In this document: piece after piece, positions 1 through 9,764 of the stretch
Layout of the letters: each line of letters starts with the position of its first letter
Numbering within the stretch: position 1 is the first letter of the stretch
Source of the DNA: Tropicimonas marinistellae
GTDB lineage: Bacteria > Pseudomonadota > Alphaproteobacteria > Rhodobacterales > Rhodobacteraceae
DNA length: 64,000 bases
Assembly (NCBI RefSeq): GCF_001509585.1
Contig: NZ_LNCI01000009.1
Coordinates: 124,001 to 188,000, forward strand
Reading direction: 5' to 3'
Made by a program: the position numbers and the translations under genes
The notes under the pieces: model-generated
Databases searched by the model: none
What the model was told of the DNA's origin: nothing
Seen by the model: the letters and a program-made list of their open reading frames with translations, nothing else

Positions 1-284
1 GCCATCACGAGGTAATCGGCGGCCAGCTCGATACGGAGTTTCTTGGCCCGGTCAATAAAGGCCAGATACTGCTCGGCCAGTTGAAGCACGGAGATTTTGC
101 GCAGATCGACCTTCTGAGTGCGCGAGAGCGTCAGCAGCAGGTCGAGCGGCCCCTCGAAACCGTCAACGTCAACGAGAAAAGCCTCGGCGGCCAGCCTCTC
201 GGCCACCGCTTCCTGCACCGCCTCGTTCGCAAGGCCCGGCGCAAAATCCTGCGCCATGTCCTGTGCTGCCAGGTCTTCAGCCAT
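1..284 (-). CDS. scpA: Segregation and condensation protein A (partial, C-terminus outside window)
   Basis: ScpA is the kleisin subunit that joins SMC and ScpB into the bacterial condensin which compacts and segregates chromosomes. Only the first 94 or so codons are present. After an Asp/Ala-rich leader the protein shows the diagnostic ScpA N-terminus around residues 38-70, VDGFEGPLDLLLTLSR followed by KVDLRKISVLQLAEQYL, which is the helix that contacts the SMC neck. The ATG at 284 overlaps the last bases of nagZ, so the two are probably translationally coupled. The gene is the last visible member of a minus-strand run argS, SPOR protein, nagZ, scpA. The family assignment rests on this strongly conserved N-terminus. 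Confidence 0.93.
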   Translation of the reverse strand, partial: MAEDLAAQDMAQDFAPGLANEAVQEAVAERLAAEAFLVDVDGFEGPLDLLLTLSRTQKVDLRKISVLQLAEQYLAFIDRAKKLRIELAADYLVM

Positions 285-1293
285 AAACTCTGCCCTCCAG
301 AAGTCGCTCAAGCTCCGCTTCCGCGGCGGGAATGTCAACAGGATCAGACGCTCGGCGCAGTTCTACCCAGGCGTCCGCGCGGTCCTTCGCCTGCGCGGCC
401 AGCCCGCCGGCTGCCGACACAGCCTGTTCCATCTCGGCCAATACTCCGTTGCAATGCAAAACCACGTCGCAACCTGCAGAAATGGACGCCGCCGCGCGCA
501 TGGCAATGTCGCCGCTCAATGCCTCCATCGACAAATCGTCTGTCATCAGCAGCCCGCCGAATCCGATGTCCTCTCGTATCAGTCGGATCACGTCGGGCGA
601 TTGGGTGGCAGGGCGGTCAGGGTCGATTGCATTGTATTTCAGATGCGCCGTCATGGCCGCGGGAAGGTCGGCAAGGGCCACGAACGGCGCGAAATCCGTT
701 TCGCGCAGCATATTTGCCGACGCCTCGACCACAGGAAGCTCAAGATGGCTGTCAATCTGTGCCCGACCATGGCCCGGGATATGCTTGAGTACCGGCAGTA
801 CACCACCCGCAAGGAGCCCCTCTGCGGCCGCCCGTGCGCCCGTGACGACACTTGCGGCATCTTCACCCATGCATCGGTTGCGCAGAAACGGATGGGTATC
901 TGGCCGCGCCAAATCCGCCGATGGCGCGCAATTGACATCGATCCCCACTGCGCGCAATTCGTCGGCAATTAGCCGGTAGCGCAGGAACATCGCCCGCGCC
1001 GCGGCCTCCAGATCGGTCGCCGCCTGCATCTGATCAAGTGACGGATGCCAGAGCCTCCAGTATGGCGGCCGCATCCGCTGAACCCGGCCGCCTTCCTGAT
1101 CGATTAACACCGGCGCGTTGCGGCCGACGGCGGTGCGCAATTCGGCAGTCAGTCGCCGCACCTGCTCTGGCGTTTCGATATTTCGGGCAAAGAGGATGAA
1201 GCCCAGCGGCTGCGCTTCGGCGAAGAAGGATCGCTCGGCGCTGCTCAGCGCCAGCCCCTCGACCCCGAGGATGGCAGCCGCGCCCGCCGTCAC
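277..1293 (-). CDS. nagZ: Beta-N-acetylhexosaminidase, GH3 (NagZ)
   Basis: NagZ is a cytoplasmic glycoside hydrolase that removes GlcNAc from anhydro-muropeptides during peptidoglycan recycling. The GH3 fold is clear: IDQEGGRV at about residues 64-71, the His-containing loop KHIPGHGRAQIDSH at about 170-183 (general acid/base dyad in the family), and MTDDLSM at about 250-256 with the nucleophile Asp. I chose the GTG at 1293 because it overlaps the stop of the upstream SPOR gene as GTGA, and because VTAGAAAILG fits the usual NagZ N-terminus. A second in-frame GTG at 1314 would add seven residues. There is no signal peptide, which fits a cytosolic enzyme. It overlaps scpA by 8 bases. Confidence 0.93.
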   Translation of the reverse strand: MTAGAAAILGVEGLALSSAERSFFAEAQPLGFILFARNIETPEQVRRLTAELRTAVGRNAPVLIDQEGGRVQRMRPPYWRLWHPSLDQMQAATDLEAAARAMFLRYRLIADELRAVGIDVNCAPSADLARPDTHPFLRNRCMGEDAASVVTGARAAAEGLLAGGVLPVLKHIPGHGRAQIDSHLELPVVEASANMLRETDFAPFVALADLPAAMTAHLKYNAIDPDRPATQSPDVIRLIREDIGFGGLLMTDDLSMEALSGDIAMRAAASISAGCDVVLHCNGVLAEMEQAVSAAGGLAAQAKDRADAWVELRRASDPVDIPAAEAELERLLEGRVYG

Positions 1294-2399
1294 CGGGCCA
1301 CCACCGGGATACACTCGGCATGTTCGGCGATCAGGGCCGCGCAGAAACGGCGTGCCTCGTCGAGATCGGCAAACCCCATCGCGCGCAGACGCCAGAATTC
1401 ACGCCCGCCCGATTGCGCCTCGACGATCACCCGGGTCTTGTCGGCCATCAACCCCCTGAACTGTACGGAAATACTCCCCCAGGCCGCCTCGGCCTCCTCG
1501 GCGGTGTCGAATGCGCCAAGCTGAACCAGCCTCGTACCCGCGGAAATCACCTCCGGGGCGGTCACTTTCGGTGGTGCCGGCGCGGTTGCGTCCGCCGATG
1601 CCAGCGTTGCGCCTGCCCGCCGGCCCGGTCGCGGTGCCGGGCGCGGCGATGCGACAACGCTGCCATCGTCGCCCAGCACGCCAGGCGGAACCGTGACCGC
1701 GGCAGTGCGTACCGCCGCTTCGATGGCGCTTTCCTGCGCAGACGCCGACGGCGTTTCCGGCGCGGGCATCAAGGGATCCGCTCCCCGTGCCGCAACATCG
1801 GCCAATGCCAGCGCTCGGGTCATTGGATCGTCCTCCGGCACGTCCTGGCTCAGGCTTGCCGGGGTTGGCGCCTGTGGGGTCGGATCGACCAAATCCGCAT
1901 CATCGGCCTCGGCACGGCCCGCAATTTCCAGCACGTCGGCGTCTGCCCCGGCAGCCGCCTCGTTTCCGCTTTCCGCCACGGCCGGCGTCAGTTCGGACGT
2001 CGGCAGATCCTCCTCGGCAAGGGCAACCGGATCGGGAGCCAGGATAAGTTCGGATTCCGGCGTCGCCGCCGTACCGACCGCCTGCACCGCGTTTACGGCA
2101 AATCCGGCATGGCTTGCGACCATCCCACCCGGGTTGTCCGGCGCGACCCGCATCGGCCCTTCGAGTGCCTTGATGACCGGGACACCGTGCACATCACGCA
2201 TGATCTGCTTGTATCCCCACCAGCCGCCAGCACAGAGCACCGCAACGGATAGCACTGCGCCGGTCGCCTGCACGGCCAGTCTCAACTTGCCGCCGACCGA
2301 CACGCCATAGGCGCCGGCCTCGTTCCCGGATTGAATATATGCCTGTACGTACGGCGCTTGCAGCGCCTCGCTTCCCTGACCAATGCCTGGGTTTACCAT
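1290..2399 (-). CDS. SPOR-domain membrane protein
   Basis: This predicted single-pass inner-membrane protein has a C-terminal SPOR domain, a module that binds denuded septal peptidoglycan and localises proteins to the division site. It has one transmembrane helix at about residues 40-60 (LRLAVQATGAVLSVAVLCAG), a long Ala/Pro/Glu-rich periplasmic linker, and a SPOR fold over the last 80 residues. That fold begins RLVQLGAFDTAEEAEAAW and contains REFWRLRAMGF. The ATG at 2399 is preferred over an upstream codon at 2426 because a GAGGCGGAG sequence lies just before it. The gene sits between argS and nagZ, and its stop overlaps the nagZ start. Its exact partner in division cannot be told from sequence. 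Confidence 0.85.
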   Translation of the reverse strand: MVNPGIGQGSEALQAPYVQAYIQSGNEAGAYGVSVGGKLRLAVQATGAVLSVAVLCAGGWWGYKQIMRDVHGVPVIKALEGPMRVAPDNPGGMVASHAGFAVNAVQAVGTAATPESELILAPDPVALAEEDLPTSELTPAVAESGNEAAAGADADVLEIAGRAEADDADLVDPTPQAPTPASLSQDVPEDDPMTRALALADVAARGADPLMPAPETPSASAQESAIEAAVRTAAVTVPPGVLGDDGSVVASPRPAPRPGRRAGATLASADATAPAPPKVTAPEVISAGTRLVQLGAFDTAEEAEAAWGSISVQFRGLMADKTRVIVEAQSGGREFWRLRAMGFADLDEARRFCAALIAEHAECIPVVAR

Positions 2400-2493
2400 G
2401 CTCCGCCTCATTGCTCTTACCCGCACGAGGCACAGCCAAAGAGGAGCGCGCGCCGCGGGGTCTTGCCTGCCTGTGCCCCGCGTGCGCCGTTTT

Positions 2494-4239
2494 TCAGCGC
2501 ATTTCTTCGACCGGGGTCACACCAAGGATACCAAGACCGGTGGAAATCACAACGGAGACGGCGCGTGCCAGTGCAATTTTCCCCTGGCTCGTCGCCGGAT
2601 CGTCCTCCTGGAGGAACCGCAGCAAGGGTTCGTCGTTCCCGCGATTCCACAAACTGTGCAGATCCCCCGCGAGTTCATAGAGGTAGAATGCGACCCGATG
2701 CGGCTCGTGGGTGCGCGCAGCGATCTCCAGCAAACGCGGCCATTCGGCCAACTTGGCGGCCAATGCGACCTCCGATGGATGGGTCATTCCGGACAGATCC
2801 GCCGCCGCGAGCGTAGCATCGTCCACGGCAATCCCCGCCTCTGTCGCCTTGCGCAGCACGGATTTCACACGCGCATGGGCGTATTGCACATAGAAGACCG
2901 GGTTATCCTTGCTCTGCTCCAGCACCTTATCGAAATCGAAGTCGAGCGGCGCGTCGTTCTTGCGGGTAAGCATGACGAAGCGTGTGACGTCCGGTCCGAC
3001 TTGATCCACGACATCACGAAGCGTCACGAAGGTGCCGGCCCGCTTGGACATTTTAAACGGCTCCCCGTTCTTGAAGAGCTTCACAAGTTGCGTGAGTTTT
3101 ATGTCGAGCGGCACGTTGCCATCGCTGAGAGCCGAGACCGCCGCCTTCATCCGCTTCACATAGCCACCGTGATCGGCGCCGAAGACATCGATCAGGGCGT
3201 CATAGCCGCGCTCCACCTTGTCGAAATGATAGGCGATGTCGGGGGCGAAGTAGGTCCAGGCCCCGTCGGACTTCTTCACCGGTCGGTCCACATCGTCACC
3301 GTGTTCGGTAGATCTGAAAAGCGTCTGCTCTCGCGGCTCCCAATCCTCCGGTTTCTTGCCCTTGGGTGGCTCCAACACGCCCTCGTAGATCAGCCCCTTC
3401 TGCTCCAGCGCGGTCAGTGCCGCCTCGATCCGCCCGGTCCCGTAGAGGGACTTTTCGGAGAAGAAGCGATCCATCTCGACCCCAAGTGCCGCCAGATCCT
3501 CGCGGATAAGCGCCATCATCGCATCGGTGGCGAACGCTCTGACCTTGGCAAGCCAGACCTGCTCTTCCTGACCGACGAAGGCGTCTCCAACCTCTTCCTT
3601 CAATGCCTGTCCCACGGCGATCAGGTAGTCGCCTGGGTAGGTGCCGTCGGCAAAGGCCACCTCTTGCCCATGCGCCTCCAGGTACCGGAGGTAGACGGAC
3701 CGAGCGAGCGTATCGACCTGCGCGCCGCCGTCGTTGATGTAGTATTCGCGCGTAACGTCATACCCCGCGAACGCCAGCAGCGACGCCAGCGCATCACCAA
3801 ACACGGCGCCGCGTGTGTGACCCACATGCAGCGGTCCGGTGGGGTTCGCTGAAACAAACTCCACGTTGACCGACTTCTCGGCGCCCATTGCAGAGCGTCC
3901 GAACTCGGCGCCCTGGTCCAGCACCTCCCGCACAACATCGGTCCAGACCGAGGGCGTCAACCGCAGGTTCAAGAAGCCGGGTCCAGCCACGTCTGCTGTC
4001 TCCAGGCGCGGGTCCGACCGCAATTTGGCCGCCAGCGCTTCTGCGATATCGCGCGGCTTCATCCTTGCCGATTTTGCCAGCACCATCGCGGCGTTCGTCG
4101 CCATATCCCCGTGGGAGGGATCACGTGGCGGCTCCACCGCAACGTTCGACAGATCGAGCCCCTTGGGCAATGCACCCTCATCTGCCAGCGCGGATAGGGC
4201 GTCTGTCACGAGTGTCCGGATATCGGCGTATATGTTCAT
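2494..4239 (-). CDS. argS: Arginyl-tRNA synthetase
   Basis: This class Ia aminoacyl-tRNA synthetase charges tRNA-Arg. At 581 residues it is normal length. It has the N-terminal Add-1-like domain, the HIGH-type motif PTGPLHVGH at about 133-141, a KMSK-type motif FKMSKRAGT near residue 396, and a C-terminal DALR anticodon-binding domain containing [20 protein letters not shown]. It starts the minus-strand group that continues into the SPOR protein after 94 bases. That gap holds a 7-bp G+C stem (2454-2460 with 2476-2482) without a convincing T-run, so read-through is possible. Confidence 0.97.
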   Translation of the reverse strand: MNIYADIRTLVTDALSALADEGALPKGLDLSNVAVEPPRDPSHGDMATNAAMVLAKSARMKPRDIAEALAAKLRSDPRLETADVAGPGFLNLRLTPSVWTDVVREVLDQGAEFGRSAMGAEKSVNVEFVSANPTGPLHVGHTRGAVFGDALASLLAFAGYDVTREYYINDGGAQVDTLARSVYLRYLEAHGQEVAFADGTYPGDYLIAVGQALKEEVGDAFVGQEEQVWLAKVRAFATDAMMALIREDLAALGVEMDRFFSEKSLYGTGRIEAALTALEQKGLIYEGVLEPPKGKKPEDWEPREQTLFRSTEHGDDVDRPVKKSDGAWTYFAPDIAYHFDKVERGYDALIDVFGADHGGYVKRMKAAVSALSDGNVPLDIKLTQLVKLFKNGEPFKMSKRAGTFVTLRDVVDQVGPDVTRFVMLTRKNDAPLDFDFDKVLEQSKDNPVFYVQYAHARVKSVLRKATEAGIAVDDATLAAADLSGMTHPSEVALAAKLAEWPRLLEIAARTHEPHRVAFYLYELAGDLHSLWNRGNDEPLLRFLQEDDPATSQGKIALARAVSVVISTGLGILGVTPVEEMR

Positions 4240-4304
4240 GGTCCTGGCTCCGCTGGCGTCGGCCCGGGGGGTGTATCACGGGCGCAAGTGGCGTCAATGG
4301 GCGC

Positions 4305-6095
4305 TCACCTGGCCTCCGGAGGCACCATCGCCAGAAGGTGTACCCCCGGCGCGCCCCGAAACTCTGCGTTGTCCCTCATGAACTTCAGCCCCGAGGCATC
4401 GACCGTACCCAAAAGAAAGCCGCCGGCGTTGACGCCACGCCAGTCCTCCAACCCGAACTCTTCCGTCAGGCGCGTCGTTTTCACGTCCCATCCTTCGCTC
4501 AACAATCGGTTCATTTCCCGATAGTCCGCCCCGCGGCCAATGGTCTGCGCCCCGAGGGTCCTGGGCAGGGCATGGCGGGGAGACTCCTCCTTGTCCCGAC
4601 TGAGCTGGTAGACGTTGTCGCGCCCGAATTCCGGCGCCAGATCGGTCGCGACGAGCGTGTTGTAGGCGTCGTTGTCGGTCGCGGCCAACACCACTCCGAA
4701 GCGCGCCAGTTCCACCCCATGTTCGGCGGCCTCCGCAAGGATGTCGCCGTAATAGGTGGCCAGCCCCGCCTCCCGCGCGCCCCGCAGCCGGGAGTAGTTG
4801 CGGTCGGTTATCATGACCGAAAGGTCCAGCTTCTTGCACGCCAACCCGATGGCGGTGGCGAAACGGGAGCCACCAACGATGACGAGGCCCGGAACGTCGG
4901 TGCCTGCAAGACCCAGCCATCGCGCCAGAGGCGCCAGCGTGAACCCGTGCAGGATCACAGTCGCGGCGACGAGAGCGAAAGCGAGCGGCACCAAGCGCGC
5001 TCCGTCCTGCGTTCCATCCGCGACAAGCCGCGCGGCGAAAAGCCCGGCGACCGCAACCAGAACCACACCCCGCGGCCCTGTCAGCGCCACCAGCAGCCGT
5101 TCGTTCAAAGGCACGTCCGAGCCCGCCAAAGACGCCAGTACCGTGGCCGGCCGCACAACCAAGATCACCGTGATGAGAAAGGCCACCGCGCGCCAGTCCA
5201 GTTGCGCCAGCACTGCCAGATCCATGTCTGCGGCAAGCAGGATGAAAACACCCGAAACCAACAGGATCGTTGCGTGTTCCTTGAACCTCCGCAGTTCGGT
5301 GAAGGAGGGAAGGTCGGAATTTGCGATCACCAGCCCCATCACCGTCACTGCCAGCAGCCCGCTTTCGTGCGCGATCAGGTCCGTGCCCACGTAGGTGCCC
5401 AGCACCAGAACGAAGAGCACCGGCACCTTCATGTATTCCGGCACCAACGCCCGACGGAAGGCGCGTACAAGGAGCCAGCCGGCCAAACCGCCGAGCACGC
5501 CCGAAAGCACGAAGCGCAACAACAACGGCACGAGAGATTGCCCGTCGAAGCCACCGGTCACGACGATCTGGAAGGCCAGAACAGCTGCCAGCGCGCCGAT
5601 CGGATCGTTGACGATCGCCTCCCATTGCAACAGCATTGCAGGGCGTCGGGCAAGCCGCGCCTGCCGCAGCAGCGGCGCGATGACGGTCGGCCCGGTGACG
5701 ATCATGATGCCACCGAAAACACTTGCCGCCGCCCAGCCAAGCCCGGCCACGAAGTGCAGCGATAGCGCCGACAAAAACCAGCCCAGCGGCGCGCCCACCA
5801 CCACCAACCGCCGCACACCGGTGGCCGCATCGCGCAATGCATGCAGGTTCAGCGTCAAGCCGCCTTCGAACAGGATGATTGCAACCGCAATTCCGATCAG
5901 CGGTTCCACCAAGGGCCCGATGTCCCGTGCCGGCACCATGAGCCCCAGCCCCGGTCCGACGGCGAGCCCCGCAGCCAGCATCAGTACGATCGCGGGCATC
6001 CTGAGGCGCCACGCCAACCATTGTGCGCCCACGCCCAGCACACCGATTACCGCAAACGCCACTTGTGGCGCCATCGCGCCATCCGCCACTGTCAT
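4305..6095 (-). CDS. CPA1-type monovalent cation/proton antiporter with C-terminal TrkA-N domain
   Basis: This polytopic membrane protein is predicted to exchange Na+ or K+ for H+ across the inner membrane. About the first 390 residues form a dozen hydrophobic helices typical of the Na+/H+ exchanger fold, including ILFEGGLTLN and the GPTVIAPLLR loop. After them comes a cytosolic Rossmann-type TrkA-N nucleotide-binding domain (VPGLVIVGGSRFATAIGLA) and a C-terminal tail. I placed the start at 6095 because GGGAG lies at good spacing before it; an ATG at 6179 would add 28 polar residues. The ion preference cannot be read from the sequence. Confidence 0.85.
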   Translation of the reverse strand: MTVADGAMAPQVAFAVIGVLGVGAQWLAWRLRMPAIVLMLAAGLAVGPGLGLMVPARDIGPLVEPLIGIAVAIILFEGGLTLNLHALRDAATGVRRLVVVGAPLGWFLSALSLHFVAGLGWAAASVFGGIMIVTGPTVIAPLLRQARLARRPAMLLQWEAIVNDPIGALAAVLAFQIVVTGGFDGQSLVPLLLRFVLSGVLGGLAGWLLVRAFRRALVPEYMKVPVLFVLVLGTYVGTDLIAHESGLLAVTVMGLVIANSDLPSFTELRRFKEHATILLVSGVFILLAADMDLAVLAQLDWRAVAFLITVILVVRPATVLASLAGSDVPLNERLLVALTGPRGVVLVAVAGLFAARLVADGTQDGARLVPLAFALVAATVILHGFTLAPLARWLGLAGTDVPGLVIVGGSRFATAIGLACKKLDLSVMITDRNYSRLRGAREAGLATYYGDILAEAAEHGVELARFGVVLAATDNDAYNTLVATDLAPEFGRDNVYQLSRDKEESPRHALPRTLGAQTIGRGADYREMNRLLSEGWDVKTTRLTEEFGLEDWRGVNAGGFLLGTVDASGLKFMRDNAEFRGAPGVHLLAMVPPEAR

Positions 6096-6414
6096 CGCCA
6101 CTCCCACGATCCGCTTCGGAGCTGTCCTCGCCGACCCAGACCGACAGGGATCTGGCTGACGGTCAAGGACATTTGCCATGGCTCCACGCCCAGCACGGTT
6201 GCGTCCCGTTTAACTGCGCGGCCCACCGTCCGCCGTCTGGGCCGGCATGGCAGGGACGGATGCAACGCGGATCGAGGGCGTATCCGTCTGGGTGGGTTAT
6301 TGCACCGCCCGGCCACCGCCCGCACCAGCAACCAGCATGGGCGTCACGGCGCCGAATGCTTGCCCGAAGGGCTCATGAGGCGTGCGCCGCAGGCGCGCAT
6401 TCAGGTAACCTGCC
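6096..6414. other. Gene-free interval between dgt and the antiporter gene
   Basis: About 320 bases with no convincing coding sequence. A 7-bp stem with a three-base loop at 6382-6398 lies just past the dgt stop and may end dgt transcription, though no T-run follows. The rest must hold the antiporter promoter, which I could not identify by eye. Confidence 0.5.
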
Positions 6415-7554
6415 CTAACCGAACAATCGTGTGTGCTGCTGGAGCGCATATCGGTCGGTCATCCCGGCAATGTAATCCGCCACGATCCGCGCAAGCGAAG
6501 TCGCTCCGCGCGCCTCGGCGACATCGGCCTGCCAATCGTCCGGCAACAGTTCCGGGCGCCGCATGTAATGCGGAAACAGATCCTCGATCACGCAGGTCAC
6601 CCGCGCACGTTCATCCATCACCGAGGGCGCTCTGTACATCCGGGTAAATAGAAACGACCTGATCTCGCCGATTTCCGCCCAAACCGGTGCGGAAAACCGG
6701 ATCACGGGGCGGCCCAGATCACGAACGTCCTGTGCGGTCTCCGGCCTGGCTTCTTCCAACGCCCTCTGCGCCGTTTCGATCACATCGGCGACCATGGCCC
6801 CGAACACGCGCCGTAGCGCCTCGTGACGCCGGCGTTTTCCATCGAGATCCGGCCAGGTCCGGTCGACCTCGGCGTAGGCTGGCCCGACGATTGGCAAGTC
6901 TGCTATTTCCCGGTCGGTAAACAGACCCGCCCTCAACCCGTCCATCAGGTCGTGGTTGTTGTAAGCGATATCATCGGCCAGGGCGGCCACCTGAGCCTCG
7001 GCGCTGGCGTGTGTGTGCAACTCCAGGTCGTGCCGTGCGTTGTATTCAGCCAGCCTGTAGGGCAAGGAGTCGGTCACCGGTCCGTTGTGTTTGGCAATGC
7101 CTTCCAGGGTTTCCCACGTCAGGTTCAGCCCGTCGAATCCCGCGTAGTGGCGCTCCAGCGAGGTAACGATACGGATCGCCTGCGCGTTGTGATCGAAGCC
7201 GCCGTGAGGCGCCATCAGAGCATGAAGCGCGTCTTCGCCGGTATGTCCGAAGGGCGTGTGGCCCAAATCGTGGGCCAGCGCCACGGCCTCGGTCAGTTCC
7301 TGGTTGAGCCCCAGCGTGCCGGCAATCGTCCGCGCCACCTGCGCCACTTCGATGGAATGCGTCAGCCGGGTGCGGAAATAATCGCCTTCGTGTTCCACGA
7401 AGACCTGGGTCTTGTGCTTGAGGCGACGGAAGGCCGAGGAGTGAATGATACGGTCCCGGTCGCGCTGGAAAGGCGAGCGGAACGTACTGATCGCCTCGGG
7501 GTAGAGCCGCCCGCGGCTCAAGGCGGGATCGCAGGCATAGGGGGCGAGTTCCAT
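6415..7554 (-). CDS. dgt: Deoxyguanosinetriphosphate triphosphohydrolase-like protein
   Basis: This HD-domain phosphohydrolase of the dGTPase family is expected to cleave dNTPs to nucleoside plus triphosphate and so tune nucleotide pools. The metal-binding residues are visible: His in RTRLTHSIEVAQVA at about residue 66, the HD pair in LAHDLGHTPFGHTGEDAL at about 95-96, and a later Asp in ALADDIAYNNHDLMDG. The C-terminal half carries the family's conserved MYRAPSVM segment. At 379 residues it matches the shorter, class 2 alphaproteobacterial form. GGAG precedes the ATG at 7554. It is divergent from the Fe-S carrier gene, with 74 bases between start codons. Confidence 0.93.
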   Translation of the reverse strand: MELAPYACDPALSRGRLYPEAISTFRSPFQRDRDRIIHSSAFRRLKHKTQVFVEHEGDYFRTRLTHSIEVAQVARTIAGTLGLNQELTEAVALAHDLGHTPFGHTGEDALHALMAPHGGFDHNAQAIRIVTSLERHYAGFDGLNLTWETLEGIAKHNGPVTDSLPYRLAEYNARHDLELHTHASAEAQVAALADDIAYNNHDLMDGLRAGLFTDREIADLPIVGPAYAEVDRTWPDLDGKRRRHEALRRVFGAMVADVIETAQRALEEARPETAQDVRDLGRPVIRFSAPVWAEIGEIRSFLFTRMYRAPSVMDERARVTCVIEDLFPHYMRRPELLPDDWQADVAEARGATSLARIVADYIAGMTDRYALQQHTRLFG

Positions 7555-7628
7555 GTGGCTCCTTGTGCAGCGTTCGGATCCGCATATATCCTCGTTGTGA
7601 CCGGAATACGACGCGGCAATCGAGGCAC

Positions 7629-7955
7629 ATGATGGATTTGACCCTGCCCCCCAAGGTGACCGACCGGGCGTTCGCGCGGCTGGCCGAGATCGAAGCCGCC
7701 CCGAAGGCGCTGCGCGTTGCTGTCGAGGGCGGCGGCTGCTCGGGGTTCCAGTACGATATCTCCCTCGATGAACCCGCCGAAGGCGATCTGGTGCTCGAGG
7801 GCCAGGGCCAGAGAGTGGTGGTCGACGAGGTCTCTCTGCCGTTTCTGGAAAACGCCACGATCGACTTTACCGAGGAGCTCATCGGCGCCCGTTTCGTCGT
7901 GGAGAATCCCAACGCCAGTTCGTCCTGCGGGTGTGGCGTCAGCTTCTCGATGTAG
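7629..7955 (+). CDS. erpA: A-type iron-sulfur cluster carrier (IscA/ErpA family)
   Basis: This small scaffold/carrier hands Fe-S clusters to apo-proteins. The HesB/IscA fold is shown by the three invariant cysteines: Cys37 in VEGGGCSGFQY and the C-terminal pair Cys100/Cys102 in SSCGCGVSFSM. The protein is 108 residues, the usual length. GAGG lies just upstream of two adjacent ATG codons; I used the first, at 7629. The choice between ErpA and another A-type carrier is inferred from its isolated location away from any isc or suf operon. Confidence 0.9.
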   Translation: MMDLTLPPKVTDRAFARLAEIEAAPKALRVAVEGGGCSGFQYDISLDEPAEGDLVLEGQGQRVVVDEVSLPFLENATIDFTEELIGARFVVENPNASSSCGCGVSFSM

Positions 7956-8037
7956 TGTTTCTGGAGCCGTGTTGGTCGACGGTCTCGCACATTGGCCGTG
8001 TACAGCCTCCGGCAAGGCTCGGCGCAATGTATACGGC

Positions 8038-8535
8038 TCACGTTTCGGCGCCGACCGCAAACACGACGAGTTCAGGCAATTCGGTGAGCGGTGCTTCCAA
8101 CACACGCATCGCCGGCAGGCTGACCCGCGTGCCGGCGCCTGGCGCTGCCCCCGACGGGCGCAGTTCCACTTTCACCGACTTTCCGGTCGCCGGGTATTCC
8201 AAGCGCCCCTCGGTGGTTGTCTCGACAAGCCCCGTCTCGGCCCAGAAGCCCGGGTCGGCCGGATCCCCCAGCGACGCAATGGTACGTCCCAAACGCCGGT
8301 CGGCCGGCGCGGCGGTCACCGAGGCTGCGGCAGCACGCTCCGCATTTGTGGTCGTGTCGAACTGCTCGACCGTCACGGCGGTTGGCGGCGGGGCGGCGGC
8401 CTGCGTGCCCGGCCCGGTCGTTGCCACACCGACGGCTGGCGATGGAGCCGCAGCGTCGGGGCGGAAAGGCATCTTCAGTTGACCGCAGCCCGCAACCACC
8501 AGCATCGTCGCCAAAATCAAGCCATGTCTACGCAT
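8038..8535 (-). CDS. Small hypothetical lipoprotein
   Basis: A 165-residue protein of unknown function. It has a short positively charged N-terminus, a hydrophobic segment and a lipobox, LVVAGC, with the lipidated Cys at about residue 17, so it is predicted to be an exported lipoprotein. The mature part is Ala/Pro/Thr-rich at first. It ends in a more ordered region containing [18 protein letters not shown] and a segment that reads like a small beta-structured domain. I recognise no enzymatic motif. It is divergent from moaA and convergent with the Fe-S carrier gene. Confidence 0.75.
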   Translation of the reverse strand: MRRHGLILATMLVVAGCGQLKMPFRPDAAAPSPAVGVATTGPGTQAAAPPPTAVTVEQFDTTTNAERAAAASVTAAPADRRLGRTIASLGDPADPGFWAETGLVETTTEGRLEYPATGKSVKVELRPSGAAPGAGTRVSLPAMRVLEAPLTELPELVVFAVGAET

Positions 8536-8648
8536 CCACTTTCCTCCCGCCTCGGGATGTCACGCCCAGCCTGCATCGGCATCACAAAACGGGCAACAGC
8601 CCGCGGTGGGGCTTGCCTCATTTCGCGCCGATGCGTAGCGTCTTCGTC

Positions 8649-9650
8649 ATGTCTGCGCCCCTGATTGACCCATTCCAACGCGCGGTGACCTATCTGAGGG
8701 TTTCCGTGACTGACCGTTGCGACTTCCGCTGCACCTATTGCATGTCGGAAAACATGACCTTTTTGCCGAAGCGTGACCTGCTGACGCTGGAGGAACTGGA
8801 CAGTGTTTCCAGCGCATTCATTTCGCTCGGGGTGCGAAAGTTGCGGATCACCGGCGGCGAACCGCTGGTGCGCCGGAATATCATGTCCTATTTCCGCGCC
8901 ATGTCGCGCCATCTGGAGAGCGGTGAGCTCGACGAGTTGACGCTCACCACCAACGGCAGCCAGTTGCATCGTTTCGCCGACGATCTTGCTGCCCTTGGCG
9001 TGCGGCGCGTGAACATTTCTCTCGATACGCTGGACGACGAGAAATTCAATCGAATCACCCGATGGGGACGGCTTGCAAACGTCCTGCGCGGTATCGACGC
9101 CGCTCAAAGCGCCGGGCTGCGCGTCAAGATCAACACGGTCGCGCTGCGCAGTTTCAACGAGGATGAACTGTTTGCCCTCGTTGAGTGGTGCGCAGATCGG
9201 GATATGGACCTCACGTTGATCGAGGTCATGCCCATGGGCGATCTCGGCGCGGAGGACCGTCTCGACCAGTACTGGCCCCTCAGCGACCTACGTGGCAGGT
9301 TGCAGGAATTCTACACCTTAACGGACCTCGACGAACGCACTGGCGGCCCGGCCCGGTACGTGCGGCTGGAAGAGACGGGTCAGAAAATCGGCTTTATCAC
9401 GCCACTGACCCACAACTTCTGCGAAAGCTGCAACCGTGTTCGCCTGACCTGTACCGGAGAGCTTTATACCTGTCTGGGTCAGGAAGGATGCTCCGACCTT
9501 CGGCCCTCCCTGCGTGAACCAATGGCGCCTTCACTCGAAGAGGCAATCCGTGCCGCTATCGGGTTAAAGCCAAAGGGCCATGACTTCGACTATTCTCGGC
9601 AATCGGTCGCGGGCCAGGTGTCCCGTCACATGAGCCACACCGGCGGCTAG
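8649..9650 (+). CDS. moaA: GTP 3',8-cyclase (molybdenum cofactor biosynthesis protein A)
   Basis: This radical SAM enzyme carries out the first step of molybdopterin synthesis, converting GTP to 3',8-cyclo-GTP. The N-terminal cluster motif is CDFRCTYC (CxxxCxxC) at about residues 25-32. The C-terminal 4Fe-4S site is [18 protein letters not shown], and the protein ends in the Gly-Gly pair (HTGG) that is required in MoaA. Its 333 residues are typical. The start is taken at 8649 (MSAPLIDPF); another ATG at 8631 is possible, and neither has a strong ribosome-binding site. No other moa gene is adjacent. Confidence 0.96.
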   Translation: MSAPLIDPFQRAVTYLRVSVTDRCDFRCTYCMSENMTFLPKRDLLTLEELDSVSSAFISLGVRKLRITGGEPLVRRNIMSYFRAMSRHLESGELDELTLTTNGSQLHRFADDLAALGVRRVNISLDTLDDEKFNRITRWGRLANVLRGIDAAQSAGLRVKINTVALRSFNEDELFALVEWCADRDMDLTLIEVMPMGDLGAEDRLDQYWPLSDLRGRLQEFYTLTDLDERTGGPARYVRLEETGQKIGFITPLTHNFCESCNRVRLTCTGELYTCLGQEGCSDLRPSLREPMAPSLEEAIRAAIGLKPKGHDFDYSRQSVAGQVSRHMSHTGG

Positions 9651-9764
9651 GCACCCTGTTCGCGCACCTTCGCCGAACACACCTTGCCAACGCCGCGATC
9701 TTGCGAAATTGGTGCGTGTGCCCCTTGGCTTTCGATGCCGCCCTCCAGAAATCAGGAGCCCCCC

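Noticed and set aside
2383-3852. Long open frame (489 codons) antisense to argS
   Set aside because: It is the mirror frame of a G+C-rich real gene; its protein is Arg/His/Gln-rich with no recognisable domain.
3888-5765. Long plus-strand open frame (625 codons) over argS and the antiporter gene
   Set aside because: It spans two convincing minus-strand genes and their gap, and encodes low-complexity Arg/Gln/His sequence.
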